Part shown: positions 63,766-64,000 of the stretch, piece by piece | Layout: every line of letters begins with the position of its first letter | Numbering within the stretch: position 1 is the stretch's first letter | NCBI RefSeq assembly: GCF_900142955.1 | Contig: NZ_FRCP01000009.1 | Coordinates: 62,001 to 126,000 of the forward strand | DNA: 64,000 nucleotides | Direction: 5' to 3' | Origin: Anaerosporobacter mobilis DSM 15930 | Lineage (GTDB): Bacteria > Bacillota > Clostridia > Lachnospirales > Lachnospiraceae | Notes under the pieces: generated by a model | Seen by the model: the letters and a program-made list of their open reading frames with translations, nothing else | Databases searched by the model: none | Told to the model about the DNA's origin: nothing | Translations under genes and position numbers: made by a program

Positions 63766-63812
63766 GAATCTAACAAGTGTAAATAGCTTGGATCGTGTTA
63801 CAAAGATAAGTA
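63766..63812 (+). pseudogene. orphan remnant of a BspA-type LRR repeat
   Basis: The first 19 bases (AATCTAACAAGTGTAAATA, from 63767) equal part of the LRR gene at 31047, and the last 18 (GTGTTACAAAGATAAGTA, to 63812) equal 32236-32253; between them are 9 bases, the same as in the parent. Translated, it gives NLTSVNSLDRVTKIS. It is one displaced repeat unit with no gene around it. Confidence 0.55.
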
Positions 63813-63952
63813 GCGATAGAATAATACAGTTAAAATATGATACAATGAGGATTAGTAAAACATTCGCCTGTTAGAATCAAGGTGGTAAAAAGTACCGTAG
63901 TGGACAGTTTGAGACTGAGTGAGTACGGTTTATTAGTGAAAGAGAGAACGAT

Positions 63953-64000
63953 ATGTATTTAATTTCTATATATTTTGATGAAAATGCAGATAATAAAATC
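63953..64000 (+). CDS. start of a gene running off the right edge (partial)
   Basis: ATG at 63953 opens MYLISIYFDENADNKI and remains open to the window end; AGAGAG lies upstream. MYLxSIYFDE starts are seen in 2'-5' RNA-ligase-like proteins, but 16 residues are too few to assign a family. Confidence 0.4.
   Translation, partial: MYLISIYFDENADNKI

Larger units (their letters stand above)
63573..63952 (+). other. intergenic region upstream of gdh
   Basis: A 380-base stretch. It holds the gdh promoter (63645-63672) and an orphan LRR repeat remnant (63766-63812). The remaining AT-rich part, to 63952, shows no gene. Confidence 0.5.

Overview
The window is AT-rich bacterial DNA with dense, short-spaced genes, strong AGGAGG-type ribosome binding sites, frequent TTG/GTG starts and T-rich intrinsic terminators. 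With secreted amylase, GH5 glucanase, BspA-type leucine-rich repeats, an Opu-type osmolyte transporter and a likely NiCo riboswitch, this points to a Clostridia member, most like a plant-polysaccharide-degrading Lachnospiraceae of the Lachnoclostridium phytofermentans kind (inference; no 16S or tRNA gene is present to confirm it).

Region 1 (1-11.9 kb, all + strand) is the most unusual part: a compact biosynthetic cluster. It encodes two free-standing adenylation-carrier (A-PCP) proteins, two discrete acyl carrier proteins, three BtrH-like Cys/His transferase-fold proteins, a terpene-cyclase/prenyltransferase-like alpha-toroid protein, a SAM methyltransferase, a Yip1-type membrane protein, an alpha/beta hydrolase with a cysteine nucleophile, and a glyoxalase/bleomycin-resistance-fold protein at its left edge. 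No condensation, thioesterase or ketosynthase domain is visible, so carrier-bound acyl groups are probably moved by the BtrH-like proteins and the Cys hydrolase. The cluster may extend left of the window.

Region 2 (12-27.7 kb): an AraC regulator plus a second glyoxalase-like gene related to the one at the left edge; a radical SAM protein of the spore-photoproduct-lyase-like type; a two-component system convergent with an ABC exporter (ATPase, FtsX-type permease) and a secreted beta-lactamase-fold protein, with an 11-bp-period direct repeat upstream of the ABC operon; a cation-diffusion facilitator behind a likely NiCo riboswitch; a divergent IlvD/Edd dehydratase; an S51 peptidase divergent from a WYL-type regulator.

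Region 3 (28-37 kb) holds small secreted or membrane proteins, two different C39-like cysteine-protease-fold proteins, a YjbR protein, a BspA-like LRR surface protein and a 1264-residue amylase with three near-identical 552-bp CBM26 units and a CBM20.

Region 4 (37-51.4 kb): remnants of small genes, a rhodanese/CoA-disulfide-reductase operon, a decayed SUV3-like helicase, Ig-like and duplicated secreted proteins, a sorbosone-dehydrogenase-like propeller, an Rrf2 regulator with a palindrome over its own promoter, an FMN reductase, a soluble chemotaxis-type signalling protein, a LysR fragment, a minimal Ku-LigD end-joining pair and a DODA-type dioxygenase.

Region 5 (51.5-64 kb): GH5 glucanase, GntR/TrkA_C regulator plus Opu-type ABC transporter with a fused permease-binding protein, MATE exporter divergent from an Lrp regulator, a PEP-synthase-like/nucleotidyltransferase fusion, glutamate dehydrogenase, an orphan LRR repeat remnant and the first codons of a gene running off the right edge. 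No tRNA, rRNA, CRISPR array or intact mobile element was seen.
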